The notes under the pieces: generated by a model
What the model was told of the DNA's origin: nothing
The model's input: the letters and a program-made list of their open reading frames with translations, nothing else
The model's database searches: none
Position numbers and translations under genes: made by a program
Part shown: positions 47,787 through 62,400 of the stretch, piece by piece
Layout of the letters: every line of letters begins with the position of its first letter
Position numbering within the stretch: position 1 is the stretch's first letter
NCBI RefSeq assembly: GCF_000281045.1
Contig: NW_008246139.1
Coordinates: 142,546-206,545 of the forward strand
Reading direction: 5' to 3'
Source of the DNA: Saprolegnia diclina VS20
Lineage: Eukaryota; Oomycota; Saprolegniomycetes; Saprolegniales; Saprolegniaceae
DNA length: 64,000 nt

Positions 47787-50286
47787 ATGCGCAGGTACCT
47801 CGCCGGTCGCCGCCCATGGCGGTCGCTTCTGGCGCTGCCAGGCCGCGTCGCCGGCGTTGGCCCTCGGCGCACCTCGTCGCTCAGCCCGGACCAACGCGGC
47901 AACCTCGACATTTTGCGCACGCTGGCTGAGAGCCTCCAGACGATGCCAAAGTCCTTGAACAAGTGGACATCGGCCGACTGGTTCATGCGGCTGACAATGC
48001 TCTCGACGCACAACTCGACGCGCCACCATGTGCGCCGCAGCCAGCTGCATCGACCGGACGCCGTCCGCCTCTCGCTGGCCGAGGCAGCGATCGACGCGCC
48101 GTTTCTGCACGAGCTGCCATACTACATTCGCATCTGCGACGCCTCGTATGCGTTCACGACCAAAGGCTTTCTGCGCGAGAGCAAGCTGTCGATAGCGCCC
48201 GACGACATTCTCCAGCAGGAGCCCGGCGGTGTCTTTGCGCCCAAGTACTACTTGTACGTCGATCACGGCCGACACGAAGTCGTGCTCGTCATCCGCGGCA
48301 GCGCCAGCATCCAAGACTTTTGCACCGACATGTGCATGGACCACGAGCCCTTCCAGACCGGCTACGGTACGCTCGCTTTATATCTTGGCGATGCTTAGGT
48401 GTCTTGATCACAGGCCACCGCGGAATCGTTCACGCCGCGCATTGGCTCGACTGGAAGCTACGTGACGACATGATCAACATTGCTGCCGACTACCCAACCT
48501 ACAGCGTACACGTCATGGGCCATAGCCTGGGTGCCGGCGCCGCAGCGCTCGTCTCGACGCTGTGGGCGACGGCGCTGCCTCGACTGCGCTGCCTTGCGTT
48601 CGCCCCACCGGCGTGCTTGACACTGGAGCTGGCCCAAGCGTGCGAAGGCCGCGTTGTCAGCGTAGTCTGCGGCGACGACTGCGTGCCACGGCTCAACAGC
48701 CACAACCTCGTGCGTCTCCAAGAAGAGGTAGAGTTGCCTGCGGTTGCAAGTGCGATATTGACACGTCTTCCATAGGTAGTAGCATTTGACATTTCGGCGG
48801 CGCTGAAGAGCATGATGGCCGACGAGATCGAAGCGCAAAAGTCGGTCGCGTCCGAGAGCTTCAAGCAGCTCCGCGAGGCCATGGCGATCGTCGACGAAAT
48901 GAAAGAGGTACGTTTTACGAGGCTAATTCTTACCACGCGGCTCAGAGACGCACGCAGACAGCGTCGAGCATGGTACAAGCCACGAGCACTAACGACAAGT
49001 CGGCCATCATCGACAAGCTCTCGACGCAGTGGGTCAAGCTCGCCAAGCCGGCGCTGCCGACCGTCGAAGCCGATGTTGGACTCTTCCTCCGCGAAAACCG
49101 CGACAGTAGACGCCTTTCAAAGTACGCGAGCTAATGAACCATGATGTAGAGCTAACACAGCTCTGGACGACGGTCGAAGCGCAGGTGCAGCGCACCGAAG
49201 AGCTCCTCCGCCTCGACAAGCCCCAACTGCAAGCCCTCGCGCAGCTCAAAGCCAAACTCAACACCCAGGACATGGTGCTTTTGCGTCAAAAACTCGATTT
49301 TTTGGCGGTCAAGCCCGACAACGCAGCAACCAAAGGTAGTCGACAGGTCCTTTGCCACCGCCGTAGGAATACGCTGCTGCGTAGAGATCATGGCCAAGTG
49401 GAGCCGGCTCGACGTCAAGGTCATGGTGATGGAAGGCCTCCTCAAGTTTTTGCACGACCCAGAGAGGAAGCGGCAGCTCATTGCGCAGCTGGAGCTCCTA
49501 CTTCGAGAGCTGGCGCGCGTCCGGTCGAGCAAAAATACCGGCCGTACACTGCCGCGCCTCGACTCAATTGCTGAACCATCGATGATGTAGTCAACGCGAT
49601 GCTGGAGCCCTTGTCCAACCAAGTGTACGAGCTCTTGGTCAAGATCAAGTCTACGCTGCAACACGACAACTTGGCCGTGCCCCTCACAGCAAGGTAAACC
49701 ACACCGCTCGTTTCCTCCAATGTATATAGCGTCATGTAGCTTTACATGGGACGCGCGGCCAAAGCAGCCGGCACCAGAGGCCGCGCCGTACGATCGAACT
49801 TGAACTTACGATGCTACTACTCTACTTGTAGGGAAAAACTGCTGCCCTTTCTCGAGCGAAAAGTGTTTGATATCGTGGACGGGTTTTGCGACGAGCTTCG
49901 CAAGGAGACAACGTCCATTCTGGAGCTGAGCCAAGCAGGGTATACATGCGTGTCGCATAGTCTCTCGCGTATAAAGTTGATATTGTAGGGACGGTGGTCT
50001 GGAGGCCCTACTTCAAATGGATCCTGCGCTCCAGACGGCACCGCTGTACCCCCCTGGGAAAGTCTACGTCCTTGAAAAAGTTAGCTCTTTTTTAGCCATT
50101 GAGGTGCTCATTGATTATGGCTAGGATCCGAGTGGGGCAACGCCAACTGTGTTGTCTGTGACGGCGGTGGACACGTACTTTAACCGGATCAACGTCTCGA
50201 ACGACATGCTCCTCGATCACCTCTGCACGACGTACGAAGCATCCATCCTCTCGCTCCTTCCTCCGCCTCCCGCAAAAGACATGTAG
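47787..50286 (+). CDS. Diacylglycerol-lipase-like protein (680 aa, 11 exons)
   Basis: Exons: 47787-48366, 48414-48727, 48776-48907, 48946-49105, 49150-49335, 49385-49543, 49591-49693, 49740-49787, 49832-49939, 49989-50079, 50125-50286; 2,043 nt in frame. Introns are 38-49 nt. The class 3 lipase core has the nucleophile elbow MGHSLGAGAA (Ser 231), LRCLAFAPPACL, then VVCGDDCVPRLN (Asp 281/282) and a C-terminal SNDMLLDHLCTTYEA with the likely catalytic His 659, as in sn-1 diacylglycerol lipases. Between Asp and His lies a helical insert of about 300 residues (for example QVQRTEELLRLDKPQLQALA) in the position of the family's regulatory loop. The four N-terminal membrane spans of animal DAGL are absent. 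Would hydrolyse diacylglycerol at membranes. Intron 3 may instead end at 48957. Confidence 0.85.
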
Positions 50287-50310
50287 CATTTTTTTAAGTA
50301 CGAAATCGTA

Positions 50311-50370
50311 CCTCGAAACAACGAATTCCTACCTGAAACAACGAATTCCTACCTAAAACAACGAATTCGT
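50311..50370. repeat. Three 20-bp tandem repeats in a short spacer
   Basis: Unit CCTACCTGAAACAACGAATT with small changes, three times, ending just before the next gene's leader. It fills a third of the 181-bp spacer between the lipase stop and the ARM-protein start, so it may belong to the promoter or 5' leader. Confidence 0.8.
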
Positions 50371-50467
50371 TCATGTGGTACGAATTAGCGCAACTAAACT
50401 TCTGTGCCGGTTTCACGGGCGGTTGTTGCCCTTCTACGCAGCTGTTGCGAGGCGTCGCGGCGGGCAC

Positions 50468-53400
50468 ATGGGACAGATCGCGTCGGCGCAAGGCGCGCCC
50501 GAGGCGCCGCGGCCCACCTCCTGGGATGACGTCGATGAGCTCCAGACGCAGCCCATCGACATTCCTCATTTTCTCTGGCGGGCCGAGGTCGAGGCAGGGT
50601 ACTGGAAGCACCTCGAGGCGGCGCAGATCCAGCCAATTCGGTTCTTGGGCCAGCGCCTCACAGTCAAGCAGATTCGGTACTGTCGCTTCCCATATATATG
50701 CAGCCCATCGTCAGTATCAATGCAATAGCGGCAGCGCCGATACGACCAAGCCGCCGCTTCCCCCACTCGCACCCGACATGGTACATCTCGACACATGTTG
50801 AAACAACACTACTATGGACTCTGTAGTCGCCCGGCGCTGCGTTTCTCGCGATGCCGCAGCTCATGGATGAACACTGGATCTACCCGTTGTGTGCGCTCAT
50901 CACCAACTCTGATGCGCGGACCGCCGAGATGGCCATGGCGGCGCTCAGCAGCATCATCGACTCGGGCAAGCGACAAGAGATGGCCGTTGACGCACGTGCG
51001 ATTCCGAGCCTCTTGTCGCACCTGCCGCCTCTCAAAGCCAATTGGAGCGCGGCGCAGTTTGCGGTTCACGCGCCGCTGCAGCGCACGGCGTTCGACGTGC
51101 TCACTGCACTCTGCCACGACAACCGTACGTGTTGTAGTCATGCAAATAGGTAGGAATCTACGTTATTAGGGGCTGTGGCGCTCAACCTCATCGAGCTCCA
51201 AGTCGTCGAGCGAATCGTAGACGTGTGCAGTGCACCGACACCGACACTCGTACTAGAAGAGCGCAAGGCGAGTGCACTGCAGACGCTCTTGGAGCTGCTC
51301 AAGCAAGGTCGGACAAAAAAACATCATTCTCTCTAGAAAGTGCAATGTGAGATCTAGATGAGCTCAAGCGCGAGCTCGCGAGTACGCCCGTTGTCGGCAT
51401 GCTTGTCGTGCTGGTCTCCAATACGCACGCGTCGATTGCATTTCACGCGCTCGCGAGCCTCTCGGAGCTCTTCCTTTGCGGTACACTCCCTTATTATATG
51501 CCATCGCCTCAGCGTGTACGCAGCACCGGCGCGGGAGGCCGCGATCGCCGCCGGCGTCATTCCGCTGCTACTGACGTGCCTTGTCTCGGCGACGCTGCCG
51601 CACTCGAACAAGACGCTGATTCTACAAGCCACGTACGCGCTCTCGATTCTAGCCACACACGTGGCCGACGCGTTTCCGCTCGACGATTCGGTCACGGCGA
51701 TCTGCCACGTCATGGAGATCCTACGCGGCGCCCTCAAGCGGTCTCGGCTCGCGAGTCTTGTGTGCATGTTCATCACGGGTCTGAGCTGGCGCGTCCCGGC
51801 TTGCCACCGTTTCCAAGTCGCCTTGCGCGACCGGCCGAGCCCCAACTTGTTCGCGATTCTCGCAAGTTTGCTCATCGGCGGCTCCAACGACGTGATTTGT
51901 GCCGCGTCCATTGCTGTCGCCGCGCTTAGTCGCCAGTCCCCCGAGAGCGTCCACTCGTTTGTCAAGCTCGATGTGCATGTGACGCTGACAAAGCTCCTCG
52001 CGGCCAAAGATACGCGCGTCGCGACGTCCTCGGCCATGGCGCTGCATCGGTTTTTGCAGCCGTACCAGCTCGAGCTCGTACTTGGCGGCCGAATACGACC
52101 AGCGCCATGGCAAACCGAGATGACGCAGCTCATGCATTCGATGGGGGCTATGGACGTGCTCTTGACGACGATCCTTGCACCACCCACGTCAACTCAACCT
52201 GCGGACAAGCCCCCCGCATCAGCGTACGAGATCCAGTCGACGCTAGCGCTCTTTGGGTATGCGCAAAACAAGGCGGTGTGGGGCGCCACAGCGACCGTCC
52301 ATCGCATGCTGCTGTACATGCATGCGGCCGACAACGAGCTACTTCTCGAGCTCCTCTTGCACGTGCAACTGTGTACAGCACCCGACCTCACCGCCTCGCC
52401 GCGACCGTTCTGCGATCTCTTTGTGAGTCATGGCGGCACCGAGATTGTACTCCCGCTACTCACGCCAAAGACCGCGCCCAAGTACCTCGTCGCGGGGCTT
52501 GCGATTTGGCTGCACTTGGCACTGGCCTACTATCGCGACGCATCCCCGCTGGTACCAGCGCACATTGAGACGATGCTGCAAGCGAGTTTGGGGCTCTGCG
52601 CCCACGTCCAAGACGTCTTTGTGCTCGCAGCAACGATCCGCGTCCTCGAAGTGCTCTCGGAGCCAAAGTGCTGCCTCGCCGAGACAACGTTGGCGACGAT
52701 CTTGCGCGGCGACGCGCACCGCGTCACAAACTTACTGTTTGTGCACAAGGAAGAGATTCAATACAAGGCCGGGCTCGTCGTCGGGCGGCTCGTTCGCGCC
52801 GGCAACGGCGTGTACCTTCCACTCCAGAGCGCGTGTGCGCAGCTGCTCGTGCTGCTCGAGTCGCCGTCGCACGATGTCGCGTTTGCCGCCAGCCATGCGT
52901 GGGGCAATTTGCTCGTACTGCCAAGTCCGCTTGTCTGCTTTGGCGGCCAAGCCCCGTCGGCGGTGGCCAGTGTCTTGCGCCTCTTTTCAGTGCAAACGCA
53001 GCCCAAGCACCTCCGGGATGCAAGTCGAACGCTCTATCGCGCTTCGAAGTCCCATGAGGTCCAAGGCGAGCTGCTCCGGTCCGGCATGTCGATCCTCGAA
53101 GGGCTCGTCCGGCACGCCCTCGACGTGGTCGGGCACCACACGATGCTGACGCTCACCGAGATGGGCAAAACTCCGATGTACCGGCCGTCCGTGCTCTCGC
53201 CATCGGTGCTTTTGCTCTTCCAAGACCTCTTTCTCTCGTTGCCAGAGACTCCCGTGGTGCCACCGGCCCGGCTGCTCCAAAACAAACTCGACGCACTGTA
53301 CTTTGTAGCGCACGTGTGCGTCGACGCCGCGTCACAGCATACCGTCCTAGTCGCGGGTCTCGTCGACCATACGATGGCGCTGGTCCTGACGCCGTCGCCC

Positions 53401-56400
53401 GATGAGGTATCAGCGCTCAAGCTCGCTGCGCTCACGGCACTTGCGACGCTCTGCAGCGCGGACGACGCGACGCGCGACCACATTCTCATCGAGCCGATTG
53501 TCGCAGCCGTGCTGAGGCTTCTGGATCCACCCGAGATGGCGCACCTGGAGCTCCTCACGCAGTGCCTCACGATCGTACTGCACCTGTTGGACGCACCGCG
53601 GGCGCAGCTGCTCATTGGCAAGAGTCCGCTCGTTGGCAACATTGTGCAGACGCTGCAAGTCCTCGACAACAACGTGCGGTCGCTGGCCTGCCAAGTCCTT
53701 GCCAAGCTCGCGTTCCGCTGCGACGGTGTGAAAGCCGACATGTCGCGCATGGACGCACTCAACATTTTGCTCAACCTCGTCTGCCTCGAGTCGCTCGGAT
53801 CACGTGTGCAGCGCGATGCATTGCATGCGCTCGGGACGCTCGTGGGTACGGCGTCGCCGGCGTCCAAGACCAACAAGCAGGAGCTGTTTGACCTCCCACA
53901 GTCGATCCAGCTCACGAAAATGCTGTCGCGGCCCGATGGCGCCCATGCGGCAGCGCTCGAGACAGCGGCGCTCGTCCTCGCGGTCTTGGCCAACGCCACG
54001 TACCATTCGCCGCGCAACCAGCGGCTTCTGCAGACGCTTGAAATGCCGGTCGTGGCGCTCACCGACGTCTTCTTTGACGCCCCGTCGTCGTTGACGGAGC
54101 CCATCGCGGTACAAGCGCTTCGCGTGCTGGCCAATTTGACGTCGCACGCCGAAAATCGGCGCAACATGGCGCGGGACCCGGCCCTCTTTCGAGCCTTGCT
54201 TCGCGCGCTGCAGTCGGACGTCGCGCAATTGCATCGATTCAGCGCGTTGGCGATGGCCCATCTCGCGACGGGCAGCGACGACCACCGCATCCTCATGGGC
54301 TCTTTTGGCGGCCTTTTGCCCGCGCTGGCCGAACGGTACCGTGTTGTTTGCATTTGAGTGTTGATTTTTTTCATTTCTCAAATTTTCAGATTTTGCTTCA
54401 TTTTTCGTTGCACGTAACAATCTAATGCTGTGCTAGACTCAACGCCAAGCACCCGCTCGTGCTCGAAAATGTGTGTTTTGCCATCACAAAACTCGGCGCG
54501 CACGGCGGCAACCAGATCATTTTTGGCGCCAACTTGGTCTTTGAACGGCTGTTGCCGCTCGCGGTGCACAATGACGTGGCAGTCCAGAAGATGGCCGTGA
54601 ACGCGATCGCGGTTTTGATCGACGGCAACGAGAAGAACAAAGTGTCGCTGGTCGAATGCAACGCGATTCCGATCCTCTGCGGCCTCGTCAACCAGCTCGA
54701 CAGCGTCCACTCGCGCGTACTCGAGTGTGCGATGCAAACGCTCTCGGGGCTCGTGGCCGCGCAGGTGATTGAAGTGAGCAAGTACCTCGACCCGCGCGTG
54801 GTGATTCGGCTCTTGAGCAGCGTCAACGCCAAGCTCCAGCGCACGTCCTTGACACTGCTTGCGTCTTTGACCAAAGAGTCGTTCAACAAGGTGCGGTACG
54901 GCGAGAAGGACTGCATGGAGGCTGTCGTGCAGTGCCTCAACAGCCACCTCAGTACGGGCACCAGCGACCGCGTCGAGAATGACGCAACGTCGCTCTTGGA
55001 CTCGGAAGCCGACTTGATGTTGGTCGAACTCGCGGCGACGTCACTCGCCAACCTCTCGTTCGAACCACTCAACACGACGGCCATCATTGAAGCCAACGGC
55101 ACAGTCAGCTGCGTCCAGCGTCTCGGCGAGCTCATTGACGCAGCGCTCGTCCTGTCGTTCGAGTCGTCGCCGCAAAAGCCCAACAAGCGCCAAAGCCCCA
55201 AGAAACCGGCCACGCAGCACGGCAGTAGCAGCAACAACAACAACCATGACGACGACGAACAGAGCCGCGCGTATGTGGCAGACGAGACGCCGACCAAAGT
55301 CGCGATCCCGCTTCTCATCACGCGCCCGATGCAGTGTGCCCACATCCTCGAGCAATGCGCGCTCATACTCAACAACTGCGCGCACGCCATCTTGGCGGGC
55401 CGGTACGTCACCGAAGACCTTGTCGGTACCGTCACCATGATGCTCGGCCACGCGAGCGACCTCGTCAAGAAGTGCGCGTGCTTTACACTGACGATTTGGT
55501 GCTCGAAGGTCGAGCTGCACCAAGGCTACGTCATGAACCAGCCAGGCGTGCTCACGACGCTGATTGGGCTGCTCAACTCGTCGAACGCGGGGATCCTCGA
55601 GGCCGCGCTCTGGGTGCTCACCAAGCTCTCGGGCTACCGCGACAACCACATTCAGATGGCCAACTGCGACATTGTGCGCATTTTAGAAGCACTTATCTTT
55701 CGCTTCCACACGTCGATTGGCTCGGGTACGCGCCCATGTCTCATAGTCCTCGATGGAACGAGGCTGCATCGTAGGTGTTTTGGACCGAGCCATCCGGCTT
55801 CTTGGCAACCTCGCACTCCACGACCCGATTCGAGGGCTCGTCAAGTGCGAGGGGCTTGTCGCGGGTCCGCTGCACAGCATTTTGGAGCACCAGCTGCAGC
55901 CGCATCCGGCGCCTGTGATTGAGGCGGGACCGATTCTCCACTGCAAGAACATTGCGCGGCTTATGGGCATCCTCCTCGGCGAAGACGCGCTCAAGCTCTT
56001 CTTCCCCAAGAAGACGCTCGGCCTCCTCAAGCGCATTTACATTGCCGACTCGACGTTGGTCAAGGTCCGGCGCAACATCATCCTCGTCTTCTTCCTTCTC
56101 TCGGGGATTGAAGAGCACCGATTTGGGATCGCGTCTGGCGAGAAGGACTCGGTCGTGCCCAAGCTCGTGCAAGCGCTGGCCCTCGACGAGCACGAGCTCT
56201 TTGTGCGGGCCAATATTTTAGCTATGTTTTCGCTCTGGAGCCAGCACGAAGGTCTCTGCCACCTGCTCTACCTCTGCGAGATTGCTGAGACGCTGTTGAA
56301 ATACATGGTGGTCACCGAGTTTGAAGCCGATCACTACGCCGCCATCATCGTCCATCATCTCTCGAGCTTGAAGGAGCAAGTGCGCAAGCGCCTCGCCATG

Positions 56401-59400
56401 GAAGGCACGACCGAGCTTGCGCTCTCGCTGCTCAAGCAATGCCTTGAGACACCGATCCCGAACGACCCGTTCGCCTTCAGCTGCGCGGGCATCCTTGCGA
56501 ATCTCACGGTTCACGACGATGCCAAGGCGATCGTGGTGCATGTCGGCGGCCTCCCGACGCTCCTGACGTACCTCGGGCTCAAGATCGACGATGTTGTCCA
56601 CGGTGGCCCCAATGCGATCCTGGATAGCCTTGCCAAAGTCCTCGCCAACCTCTCGTTCGACGACGCGTGCAAGGTTGAGATGCTGCGACTGCACACGATT
56701 CCGCTTGTGCTCCAGGTGCTACAGCGGCGCCTGGCCAACTTTGTGGGCGTGGAAAACTACGTCCTGTGCCTTGGCAACCTCTCGACTGTCCATGGCGCCA
56801 TCGGGCAGCTCGAAGTCGCCAGTGCGATACCAACGTTGTTTTCGCATTTGGAAGCGCACCAAACTAGCTCGCCCTGGGTGGCCAAGTGCGTTATCTGGAC
56901 CATCTCCAACATGACGATGCACTCGACCAAGAGCAAGTACCAAGTGCTCGAGTATCCCACCGGCCTTCTCCTCGTGCTCTCACTGCTCAACACCGAGACG
57001 AGCAAGCAGACGGACACGATCATCGAGTGTACGATGACGTGCCTGAGCTGCCTCGCGACCGAGCCCCCGATTGCGGCCGGCCTCGCAGCGTGCGCCACGA
57101 TTCCCTTGATCTTGCGCTACCTCGAGCCCGACGTGCGCCAGAGTCTCCAGCGCAAGGCGGTCAAGACCATCAACTCGCTCGCAACATTTGGGTTTGCCGA
57201 CTATATGGAGGACCTCTCGCACACGCACACGCGGCTCCTCTCGATCGCGTCCGAGGGTCACCAGAGCATTGCGCCCACCGCGATGGCGGCGCTGCGTCGC
57301 ATTTCGCATCTGCGCAACGAGTCGCCCCAAGTACTCTGCGAACATGTCAACGGCATTGACGCGCTGCTCCAGCTACTCCAAAGCGAATCGACGAGCACGG
57401 TGCTCGACGCGCTCCACTTGCTGCATCATATTGCAGTCGAGACCGCGCCGATTCTGAGGAACGCGCAGTACTTTGCGACCCGGCAATCGTGTACGCTGGC
57501 GACTACGCTCCTCGGCGACGACTGCAGCACCGAGATGGGCGACGCTGTCGTGCGCTTTGCAGCCTTCTTAATTCAAAACTCGCAGTTTGACACGGGCATG
57601 GCGGCAAGCGACGAAGACTGGCCGCTTGTGCTCACCCGCCTGAGTCGATGGTGGGACGGCCTCGATGCGTTCGAGACGCACGAGCTGACGCCAAGTCTGC
57701 TCGCTGCCGTCGACAGCTTTATGCGGGACAAGACGTTCATTGGCAAGCACTATGGCCCGACGATTCTGTCGGCCTCGAGTCTCCAACGAATCGCCAGCAG
57801 CCTCCTCAAGCTCCTCAAGGGGCACATCGACCCCGTACTGCATGGCACGCGGGCGTTGGTGCACTTGGCATGCGCGTCACTGCACTATCAAAAAACGCTC
57901 TTTGAGGTAGGCTTTGCGAGACAGCTCTCGCATGTGCTCCTCGCGGCTCCTGAGACCACGTGTCCGGACGTCTTGTGGCTCGTCTTGCTACAAGGTATTT
58001 TGCTCTACACCCACGACATAGTCGCCCGGGAGATGTACATGGAGATATCGACGGCAGATGCGCTCTTGCGGCTCCTTTTTCATTCGAACCTCGTCGTCGC
58101 TGCCAGAGCGTTGGAGATTGTACATCTGCTGGTCGCGCAGCCGCTCGGTCAGCGTGCATTTCGGGCGGCCGAGGCCATTATGCACCTCACGACCAAACTC
58201 CGCAGTGAAGAGGATACGACGAACCAAGTCCGGCTTGTGCAGAGCCTCGTGCTGCTCTGGGACGAGGCCGAGACGACCGTGCGTGCATTTGTTACCGCCG
58301 AGACAGTGCCGCTGCTCATGGGGCCGTGTCTCGTACGTCACTCGACCGACACGTTGATCTTGCTGCACTGTCTCTCGCTCTCAGCGCGCTTCCACGCCTC
58401 GCTCTTTTGCTTTGCAGAGAGCTTTCTCGATCGACTGCGCAGTCGCACGCAGTGGACGTCGTCCGACACGGTTCTTGTGCTCCGCATTCTTGTCAACTTC
58501 TGCTGGGCCGTCGACTCGTACATGCTGCGGATGGTCGACTGCGGGCTCTTGCGAACGCTGCTGCCGGTGGCGCAGTGGGTGTGGGCGCCGTTCAACTCGG
58601 AGGCCCGCGCCAGCACCGTGCCCGAGGCTACCTGGGAAAAGGAAGTCGAGTTCGTCTTGAAGCTCCTCGCGCGAATCACATACGACCCGGCACTGCGCCT
58701 CACGTTCGTCGACGGCGCCGAAATTCCGGATATTTTGGCGTTGCTCAAGCCGCCGCTGCGCCATGGCAACGACTGGGACGACCTTGGTCTGCTTGAGAAC
58801 GGCGCCGAAACCATCGCCAACCTTGCGATGGTCAAGGACATTCAGATCATCTTGATTGTCGAAGACGGCGTGACGTACATGGCGCAGCTGTTGCTGCTGC
58901 TGCCGGCCAAGCACACGCGGCTCACGCGGCGCCTCGTCCGCGCGATCCACAACCTCTCGTACGACTTGGAGGTCCAGGCGATCCTGGCGGCGCAGCAGAC
59001 GTTTCCTTACTTTATCCAGCACATCGCGTCGCTCAGTGGTCTCCCGTTGCTGCCACCGCCCGATGCGACATCGCTGGACGTGAACGCGAGTCACCATGTG
59101 GCCGCCATGGCTGTGTGCATCGTCCACGACATCTCCAATACGGTCCAGTGGGTCGATGGTCTCGTAGAGATGGGCGCCCAGCGCGGCTTGGCAGCCTTGC
59201 TGCACCACAAGGCGCTGGGTGCGTGGTCGGATGCAGCGATCGATCTCGAGTCGCTCGTGCTCGAGACACTTGGCAACCTCTCGCACACGGCGTTCGTGGA
59301 AACGCTCGTCACCGATGGTGTCGCGTTGCACTTTGGACAGTTTGTCGTATCGTACTTGGGCGTCCTTGCGCTGACGCCACCCGGACCGCGCAAGCAGCTG

Positions 59401-62400
59401 CAGTTTGGCTGGGCGCTGCACGGTTTGAGTACGCTCTGTGTGCGCAGCGCGAGTGCCCGGCAGCAACTCGCGACGAACGCCAAGTGCATCTTGGACGTTG
59501 CGCACTGGCTCGTGGCCTTGCACGAGGCCCCTTTGCCCAATCAGATGGACGCGGTGGCGCTGCTATCGAGTCTGTGTCGCGTTGAGAGCAGCCGGAATGC
59601 GCTCGCCCCCAAGGTGCCCCCCAGCCTTTTGGACCGCACGGTGGACGTGGCGCTGCACGCGGACGCTACGGAGGCGGGCCAAGCGGCGGCGCTGGCGTTG
59701 CTTGCGCACCTCCTGGGTCCGGACGTGGACGTTGTCGATCAGAACGGATGGTCCTTTGCATTTGCAGACACCTTGTCGTCGTCGGTTTTGCTGCACGATG
59801 CCATTGGACGCCAGCGGTCTGAGGCCTGCTATACGAATGGTCTCCAGCTTCTCCATGGGTGTCTACGCCACACCAAGCTCCTCACGCACAAAGTGCCGAC
59901 GACCATGTACCTTCTCGTTCTTGCCGCTCTGCATGCGAGTCCCACGCCGACGCTCGACTTTCGATACGCCCTCGGGATCCTCGAGATTGCTGTCGAGCAT
60001 ATTGAAAGCCGGCGCCAGCTCGTCGAGACTCAAGCCCTCGATGCGCTCTTGCTCGGCTTGGCGGACGCCCCCACGAGTCTCTCACTGCCCGCGCTCCAAG
60101 AAGTGCTTCGAAAGCTGCTCCTGGAGGCCATGGAGGTGTACGTCGAGCGCGACCCGGCCCTCGTGGCCATCGTGGCGTCGGTGCTCACAGCGATACCTAA
60201 CCCGCTGCTCGTCGACACGGCCCTGGCGTTTCTCGGGCACTTGGCATTGGCTGGCGGTGTCCTTGCCGGCGCGGTCATTGCGTCGGTGCAGGCTGAGATG
60301 CGCTTGCTGCAGCTCCTCTCTCGTCATGTCGAGCAGGTGCACGCCACCACGTGTTCGCGGGCGAGTGTCAACGTCGCGCGCTTCATCTCGTACGAAGACA
60401 TGCTGCGCGTCTACCTCTTTGCCATGACGTTCCGACGTCACGCGTCGGATCGTCCGCTCACGCCCGGATCGCTGTGGATGACCGACCGCAACATTGCGTC
60501 GTGTTTCATCATGGACCTTCTCTACTGGTTCTCGTCGCAGCAGCACACGGTGACGCGCCACTTTGGGTCCATGTACCCGGATCTCATTCTGGCCACGCCG
60601 CTGCTCGTGCAAATGGCCTACCCAAAAGAAGCGTCGCACGCGCCGCTGCCGGGCGTCCACTACTTTGATCATGTCCAAGAAGACATTCTGCATGAGCTGC
60701 TAGTCATCATCACGGCGTCGCCTTTTGGCGATACGATTGCGCAAGCGTGCATATATGCGCTCATCGAAATGCACGCGTGGTGGGGCGCTGAGTCGCTCCT
60801 CGTGGCGCTTCTCCAAGCCCTACCGGCGAAAACGGAGCTTTTGATGAAGCTCTCGGCCCTTCTCGAACCCGCGCCGACACCGACCCTTCGGTTCCTGATG
60901 CTCCTCGTGACCACCGACGCGCTTGTCGACGACTTGAAGGCCGTTGGCGTCAAGGAAAACCTCGAGTCGCTCGAGGTGCCGGACGAAGCCGACCAGTCGA
61001 TGCGGTCGGCGCTGCTGAATTTACTCGGCTACTCGGTGGACCTCTCGCTGGCCTTTGTCGCCGACTTGCAGCGCTTTGCGGCGTGTCTTCGTGACCCGCT
61101 CGAACGCACGCAGCTCATGGCTGGCATGCAAACTACCCTGGCGATGCATGTGGTGACCGAGCCCGACGTCCTTGCGCAAGCACTCCCGCTCCTCGTGCGC
61201 GAGCTCACGCGTGACGTGGCATTTCTCAACGATGTCGTGCATTGCCTCGTCCACTTTGTCTCGTTCGAGTGCTTTCCCGATTACTGCGTTGACCCATCGA
61301 CCGTCCTACGTGCTTATCTGGAGCGCTTTCATTCCTTCTCGCCCAAGAGCCACGACGCGCTCATGGACATTCTAGTGTCTTTGCACGACGCTGGCGTGCC
61401 CGCGGACGCATTTGGCTTCTTTGCGCTCGACTCCAAGGACGGGTTTGAGCCGCTTCCGAGTCTTCTGCGGCTTGCAGCCGACCTTCTTGGTGCGAATATC
61501 GCCGCCGCGTCCCGCATGCTGCACTTTGCCTGGCTCCAAGCCATGCATGAGACACACGTTGTTGTGCTCTTGGCGCAGCATGCGTCGCTTCTGACACCGT
61601 TCTGTGTGCTGCTACATCAGCTCCCGCCGGTGCCCAAGCCCGGGGCGAAGCGCGGCCCGCGTCACGCCGGGTGGACGCCCTCGCAGATCGCGCAGTTTGA
61701 TGTCGTGCAAATGATTCAGAGTATGGCCGCCTTGACGTGGGCTCCGTCGTCCTTATGCGAAGCCACGAGCCTCTTCATGCGTCTTATTGACGTGCTGGGC
61801 ACGTTTCCCGTCCAGACAGCGCCCAAAGTCCAGGCACTTCAAACCCAGTACCTCTCCGATATCTCGAAAATCGTGCACCGGCTCAGCATTTTCGTGGCCG
61901 ACGACACGTTTGACTTGGACGACGGCTTCAAGCGGCTCGTGGGCTACCTCGACGTGTCGCCCAAGCCCGGCCCTGTCCAGCTCGCGCTTTATCAGCTGGT
62001 CGCAAACGTCTCCAAGCTGCCGTCCGTCGTGCTGTCGCTGCACCGGCTCCAGTGCCTCGAGACGCTCGTCCACCGCTTTCCGAAAGTTCATCTCGACTAC
62101 CAACTGTATGTGCTCGCAGCCTTGGCCAACGCCGCGCAAACCGGCCTTGAGTCCGAGATTGTGAGTCGCTTGGCAATCGAAGCGAACGCTGTCCACGCTC
62201 TCTTGCGGGGGCTGCAGACGTACACGCGCGAACCGCAAGCGCATGCGGCGTTTCTACTGTCGGCGCTTTTGCTGCATTACCCGGACGTCGGCGGGTCCAT
62301 TGAGTGCGTCACAACACTCATCGAATGCCTCGAGGCTGTCGACATGATTGTCGTACAGCACGTGCTCGTGGCGCTGAGTGCGATCCTGCACGTCGAGCCG

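Noticed and set aside
48812-49144. Several small genes between 48.8 and 50.3 kb
   Set aside because: All fall into phase as exons of one lipase gene whose last exon carries the conserved C-terminal DH segment.
54459-55922. Separate gene beginning with GTG at 54459
   Set aside because: GTG is not a normal nuclear start here, and the frame joins the preceding ARM exon in phase across a 101-nt intron.
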